DNA from: Calditrichia bacterium
GTDB taxonomy: Bacteria; Calditrichota; Calditrichia; Calditrichales; Calditrichaceae
Assembly (NCBI GenBank): GCA_027039465.1
Contig: JALWEA010000033.1
Location: 1-18,077, forward strand
Direction: 5' to 3'
DNA: 18,077 bases
In this document: positions 14,849 through 18,077 of the stretch, in pieces
How the letters are laid out: each line of letters opens with the position of its first letter
How positions within the stretch are numbered: position 1 is the first letter of the stretch
The notes under the pieces: generated by a model
Told to the model about the DNA's origin: nothing
What the model saw: the letters and a program-made list of their open reading frames with translations, nothing else
Databases searched by the model: none
Translations under genes and position numbers: made by a program

Positions 14849-15409
14849 ATGGAGAAAAAACACATTTTTTTAACCGGATTCATGGGAGCGGGTAAATCGC
14901 GTGTCGGGCGTTATTTGGCAAAGCGACTCAATTTTCCTTTTGTGGATACCGATAAGGAAATCGAAGAGAAAACCGGTAAAACCGTTAAGGCTATTTTTGA
15001 AGACCAGGGCGAACAGGCTTTTCGCAAATTGGAGGTGGAGACCATTCGCCAATTGTGTGAAGACCCGTTGCCGCGCGTTATTTCACTGGGGGGCGGAGCG
15101 CTGAATAACACGCAAACTTTCAAACGGGTGCGCAGTGCCGGCATTGTGATCTACTTGCAAAGTTCACCGGAAAATATTTTGCAGCGGGTAAAGCACACGG
15201 ACAAGCGACCTTTGTTGAAAGTTGACGAAAAGCAGGAGCGGGACGCCGCTCTTTTACAGCGCATCCGGGAATTACTGGCGCAGCGCGAACCCGTTTACAA
15301 CCAGGCCGATATTGTAGTGCCTCGTGACGGATTGGAGGCCGAGGAAGTGGCCGAAAAAATTTTGCAACAATTAAATCAATTTTGGAAACAAAACTATGCA
15401 GCGGATTGA
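14849..15409 (+). CDS. aroK: Shikimate kinase
   Basis: The 186-residue enzyme has the P-loop GFMGAGKS (10-17), the shikimate-binding aspartates D33 and D35 in FVDTDKEIEE, Arg59 in AFRKLE, the GGG loop (81-83) in ISLGGGALNN, and the lid arginine R120 in HTDKRPLL. It transfers phosphate from ATP to shikimate, step 5 of the pathway to chorismate, in the cytoplasm. AAGGA stands about 8 bases before the ATG. The 3' end overlaps aroB by 14 bases, so the two are translationally linked, as in the common aroK-aroB pair. Confidence 0.95.
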   Translation: MEKKHIFLTGFMGAGKSRVGRYLAKRLNFPFVDTDKEIEEKTGKTVKAIFEDQGEQAFRKLEVETIRQLCEDPLPRVISLGGGALNNTQTFKRVRSAGIVIYLQSSPENILQRVKHTDKRPLLKVDEKQERDAALLQRIRELLAQREPVYNQADIVVPRDGLEAEEVAEKILQQLNQFWKQNYAAD

Positions 15410-16478
15410 CGTCAATTTGGGAGAACAAAGCTATCCGATTTTTACGGGTAGCGGTATTTTTAATCAATTTAATCGAATTTTAAGAACCTACTACCAGGGC
15501 GATCAGATCGCCATTGTTACCAATGAAAAAATCTTTGCTCTGCACGGGCAAACATTGATGGAGCAATTGCCCGAAGATGTGCAAATTTTGACGATATTTG
15601 TGCCGGACGGGGAAAAGGCCAAATCCTTCGAACAATTGCAAAATGTGTACACGCAATTATTGGAAAGTCATTACGAACGAAGCAGCTTAATCATTGCTTT
15701 CGGCGGCGGGGTCGTCGGTGATTTGGCCGGATTTGTCGCGGCTACGTATTTGCGCGGAGTGGCTTTGGTGCAGGTGCCCACTACTTTGCTGGCGCAGGTG
15801 GACAGCAGCATCGGCGGCAAAACCGGCATCAACCATCCTTTGGGCAAAAATCTGATCGGCGCGTTTAAGCAGCCCTTGTTTGTTTTCAGCGATGCAAAAC
15901 TTCTGCAAACGTTGGATGATTCCGAAATACGTTGCGGCTTGGGTGAAGTGATTAAATACGGTTTTGTTTTAAATCGCTCGCTGTTTGAATATTTGGAAGC
16001 GAATTTGGACAAAGCCCTGCAAAAGGACGAGGCGACATTGCGGCATCTCATCACGGTTTCGGCGCAGGAAAAGGCTAAGGTGGTCATGCAGGATGAAAAA
16101 GAAGCCGGTTTGCGCATGGTGCTCAACTTCGGGCACACCTTCGGTCATGCTTTGGAAGCCGAATATCATTTTAGTCGCCTAAAACACGGGGAAGCGGTTA
16201 TCTTGGGTATGAAATGCGCTCTGGAATACGCCAGGTTGATTGACCTTTTAGCGCAGGAAGAATACGAGCGCGGGTTGGCCTTGCTGAATCGTGTGCCCAT
16301 TCCTTTTGAGTCGGCAGTGTTGGATGTGGATGCTTTGGTCACGCGCATGGCCGTGGACAAAAAAGTGAAGCAGGGTAAAGTGCGGTTGGTTCTGATCAAA
16401 CGCATCGGGGAATATGTCTTCCACAGTGTGGACAACACCAATTTATTGCGGCAGGCGTTTGAGATTTTAAAAAGTTAG
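15396..16478 (+). CDS. aroB: 3-dehydroquinate synthase
   Basis: The 360-residue protein is full length. It shows the NAD-binding segment FGGGVVGDLAGFVAATYLRG (102-121), VPTTLLAQVDSSIGGKTGIN (127-146), and the zinc ligands E184 (CGLGEVIKYG), H247 (NFGHTFGHALE) and H264 (LKHGEAV). The enzyme turns DAHP into 3-dehydroquinate, step 2 of the shikimate pathway, using NAD and a divalent metal. Its ATG lies inside the end of aroK and has no strong ribosome binding site of its own, so expression likely depends on aroK translation. The next gene on this strand starts 80 bases later. Confidence 0.96.
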   Translation: MQRIDVNLGEQSYPIFTGSGIFNQFNRILRTYYQGDQIAIVTNEKIFALHGQTLMEQLPEDVQILTIFVPDGEKAKSFEQLQNVYTQLLESHYERSSLIIAFGGGVVGDLAGFVAATYLRGVALVQVPTTLLAQVDSSIGGKTGINHPLGKNLIGAFKQPLFVFSDAKLLQTLDDSEIRCGLGEVIKYGFVLNRSLFEYLEANLDKALQKDEATLRHLITVSAQEKAKVVMQDEKEAGLRMVLNFGHTFGHALEAEYHFSRLKHGEAVILGMKCALEYARLIDLLAQEEYERGLALLNRVPIPFESAVLDVDALVTRMAVDKKVKQGKVRLVLIKRIGEYVFHSVDNTNLLRQAFEILKS

Positions 16479-16558
16479 ATCAATCTTTAGTGAAATTTTT
16501 TAGGCCTTAATTGGGCCAAAGGTGATTTGAATTTTAAAACGGATTTTTAGGTTTTCCA

Positions 16559-17323
16559 ATGCGGGTTACTTTTTTAGGTACGGGAACTTCGGGCGGGGTG
16601 CCCATGATCAATTGCGATTGTCCGGTTTGCCGATCGACCAATCCCAAAAACAAGCGGCTGCGTTCGTCGGTAATGATTGAAATTAACGATCGATTTTTAT
16701 TGATCGACACCACGCCGGATATGCGCCAACAATTTTTGCGTCATCGCTTTCCGCGCATTGACGCCATTTTGTACACCCACGCCCACGCCGATCATATTTT
16801 CGGGCTGGATGAAATCCGCCGGTTTAACTATCTGATGAAAAAACGATTACCGGCTTACGGGAATGCCGCGACCATGCAACGCCTGATCAAGGTTTTCGAC
16901 TACGCTTTTGCCGCGCCAGAGATTGAATTCCAAAAAGGTATTCCAAATCTTTCGGCCCACGTTATTGAAGGGCCTACGGAAATTTTCGGAATCGAGGTGC
17001 TGCCGATTCCCTTAATCCATGGGGAGCAGACGATTTTCGGTTACCGCATCGAAAATTTTGCTTATTGTACGGATGTAAATCAAATTCCGGAGGAAAGTTA
17101 CGATTTGTTAAAAAATTTGGACGTGCTGGTTTTGGATGCGCTGCGAGAAAAGCGGCACCCTTCGCATTTCAGTTTGGGCGAGGCCATTACCGAAGCGCGT
17201 AGGATCGGCGCCAGGCAAACGTATTTTACGCACATCAGTCACATTCTGGATCACAATCGGCACGGGCAAATGCTGCCCAAACAAATGGCTTTTGCCTACG
17301 ACGGTTTGGAGTTAGAGCTTTAA
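16559..17323 (+). CDS. PhnP-like MBL-fold phosphodiesterase
   Basis: The 254-residue protein carries the MBL signature THAHADH (H74, H76, D78, H79 as ligands) and an N-terminal GTGTSGGVP loop. The cysteine set C19, C21 and C24 in NCDCPVC is the mark of PhnP-type proteins, where it holds a structural zinc. Later histidines in PLIHGEQ and YFTHISH complete the metal site. E. coli PhnP opens 5-phosphoribosyl 1,2-cyclic phosphate in phosphonate breakdown, but no phn genes are present here and many relatives have other or unknown substrates, so only a cyclic-phosphodiesterase-like role is inferred. The ATG has only a weak AGG upstream. It follows aroB on the same strand, perhaps in the same transcript. 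Confidence 0.85.
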   Translation: MRVTFLGTGTSGGVPMINCDCPVCRSTNPKNKRLRSSVMIEINDRFLLIDTTPDMRQQFLRHRFPRIDAILYTHAHADHIFGLDEIRRFNYLMKKRLPAYGNAATMQRLIKVFDYAFAAPEIEFQKGIPNLSAHVIEGPTEIFGIEVLPIPLIHGEQTIFGYRIENFAYCTDVNQIPEESYDLLKNLDVLVLDALREKRHPSHFSLGEAITEARRIGARQTYFTHISHILDHNRHGQMLPKQMAFAYDGLELEL

Positions 17324-17636
17324 AGCGTTCGGAGTCCGGGAACCATAGTTGGCGCCATGGATTATTAAGGCAGTGACATGAATTGATTGGAAATTAGGAA
17401 CTGGGAACTTGCAACTGGTACAGCGTCCGGTTCCCGAGTAGTCCGCCTGAGGCGGGCGTATCGAGGGACGGACGCACCACCACATATCAATAGTAAGATT
17501 AATCTGAATTTTTTAACGATGATCTTTGGAAAATAATATTATTTTTCGGTTTTAAGAGAAAAATCGTGTATTAACATTTATCCATGCCTTGTGTGGAGTT
17601 TTGAGGCTGCGGTAAAAACAAACGTAAGGAAAGCTT
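17324..17636. other. Gene-free spacer before aroQ
   Basis: No gene is seen in these 313 bases. The first part (about 17377-17420) contains short degenerate units of the GGAACTGGGAACTTGCAACTGG kind broken up by changes, then a large hairpin repeat (listed separately). The last 150 bases are A/T-rich and probably carry the aroQ promoter; AAGGA (17628-17632 region) serves as the aroQ ribosome binding site. Confidence 0.5.
17423..17475. repeat. Nested hairpin element of dispersed 'CCCGAG...CGAGGGA' type
   Basis: An outer seven-pair stem GCGTCCG (17423-17429) / CGGACGC (17469-17475) encloses TCCC/GGGA with a small bulge and an inner seven-pair stem around GTCCGCC-TGA-GGCGGGC (17441-17457). Sequences of the form TTCCCGAG...CGAGGGA with a variable inner hairpin are common dispersed intergenic repeats in FCB-group and other bacteria. 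It may fold in RNA upstream of aroQ or be a mobile-repeat remnant; it lacks a T-run and so is not a typical terminator. Confidence 0.65.
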
Positions 17637-18077
17637 ATGAAAATACTCATCATCAACGGCCCGAATTTGAATTTATTGGGGAAGCGTAATCCCGATATTT
17701 ACGGTCACCGCTCTTTGAACGAGTTGAATACTTTTGTTAAGGACTATTTCAAAAAAGTGAAATTGGAGTTTTACCAAAGTAATCACGAAGGTGACATCAT
17801 CGATCGCATTCATCAGGCCATGACCCAGTTTGACGGTATTGTAATTAATCCGGGCGCTTTAACCCATTATTCTTACGCACTGCGTGATGCGATTGAAGCG
17901 TGTACGATACCCGTGGTGGAAGTGCATTTAAGCAATGTGGCAGCCAGAGAGTCGTTTCGTAATATTTCCGTTATTTCCGAAGTTTGTCAGGGAACGATTA
18001 GCGGATTCGGCGCTTACGGTTACGTTATCGGGGTGCAGGCTTTGGCTCATAAAATTAAACGACTGAACAATGATTAA
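17637..18077 (+). CDS. aroQ: Type II 3-dehydroquinate dehydratase
   Basis: The 146-residue protein is complete, ending with TAA at the last base of the window. It shows the family hallmarks INGPNLNLLGKRNP (6-19), catalytic Tyr22 in DIYG, the flexible-loop region SNHEGDIID (48-56), VINPGALTHYSYALRDA (69-85), and His97 in VEVHLSN. Type II enzymes assemble as dodecamers and convert 3-dehydroquinate to 3-dehydroshikimate, step 3 of the shikimate pathway, by a different mechanism from type I. AAGGA lies about 6 bases before the ATG. A 313-base repeat-bearing spacer separates it from the PhnP-like gene, so it probably has its own promoter. Confidence 0.96.
   Translation: MKILIINGPNLNLLGKRNPDIYGHRSLNELNTFVKDYFKKVKLEFYQSNHEGDIIDRIHQAMTQFDGIVINPGALTHYSYALRDAIEACTIPVVEVHLSNVAARESFRNISVISEVCQGTISGFGAYGYVIGVQALAHKIKRLNND

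Noticed and set aside
16500..16520. GGCC...GGCC hairpin between aroB and the PhnP-like gene as a terminator
   Set aside because: A four-pair stem with a long loop and no T-run after it is too weak.

Overview
The window looks like chromosomal DNA from a bacterium of the FCB group. Calditrichota or a near relative is my best guess, though no rRNA or marker gene is present to prove it. The grounds are a secreted protein with a C-terminal type IX secretion (T9SS/Por) sorting domain starting NYPNPFNPTT, A/T-leaning codon use at moderate GC, AGGAG-type ribosome binding sites, and intergenic DNA full of hairpin repeats. No rRNA, tRNA, CRISPR array, insertion sequence or prophage was seen.

Left part (1-4651): the 3' tail of an unidentified gene; an XdhC-type molybdoenzyme maturation protein; a very A/T-rich two-gene operon on the minus strand encoding a Panacea (DUF4065) protein and a Fic-domain protein, which fits a toxin-antitoxin pair; and a 717-residue T9SS-exported protein with its own terminator.

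Middle (4652-7711): the most interesting unit. A near-consensus promoter (TTGACA, 17 bp, TATATT) is followed at its start point by a palindrome matching the classical DtxR box. It drives a DtxR-family metalloregulator with an extra four-cysteine tail, a glutaryl-CoA dehydrogenase broken by one extra A in an eight-A run, and a REC/HD-GYP response regulator (predicted cyclic-di-GMP phosphodiesterase). The three genes are packed with 10-bp and -4-bp junctions and end at a strong hairpin terminator.

Right part (7712-18077): a repeat-rich spacer; a TPR lipoprotein divergent from an RNase Z-like metallo-beta-lactamase-fold hydrolase; comEC for DNA uptake; a convergent AAA/DUF4143 ATPase whose upstream region holds a perfect 18-bp palindrome; then rnhB-aroK-aroB, a PhnP-like hydrolase, another hairpin-repeat spacer, and aroQ. 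AroB, AroQ and AroK catalyse steps 2, 3 and 5 of the shikimate pathway.

No wholly new system is proven. The best candidates for follow-up are the DtxR-box operon linking metal sensing, glutaryl-CoA oxidation and cyclic-di-GMP turnover, the poly-A frameshift in its middle gene, the Panacea-Fic pair, and the palindrome in front of the AAA/DUF4143 ATPase.
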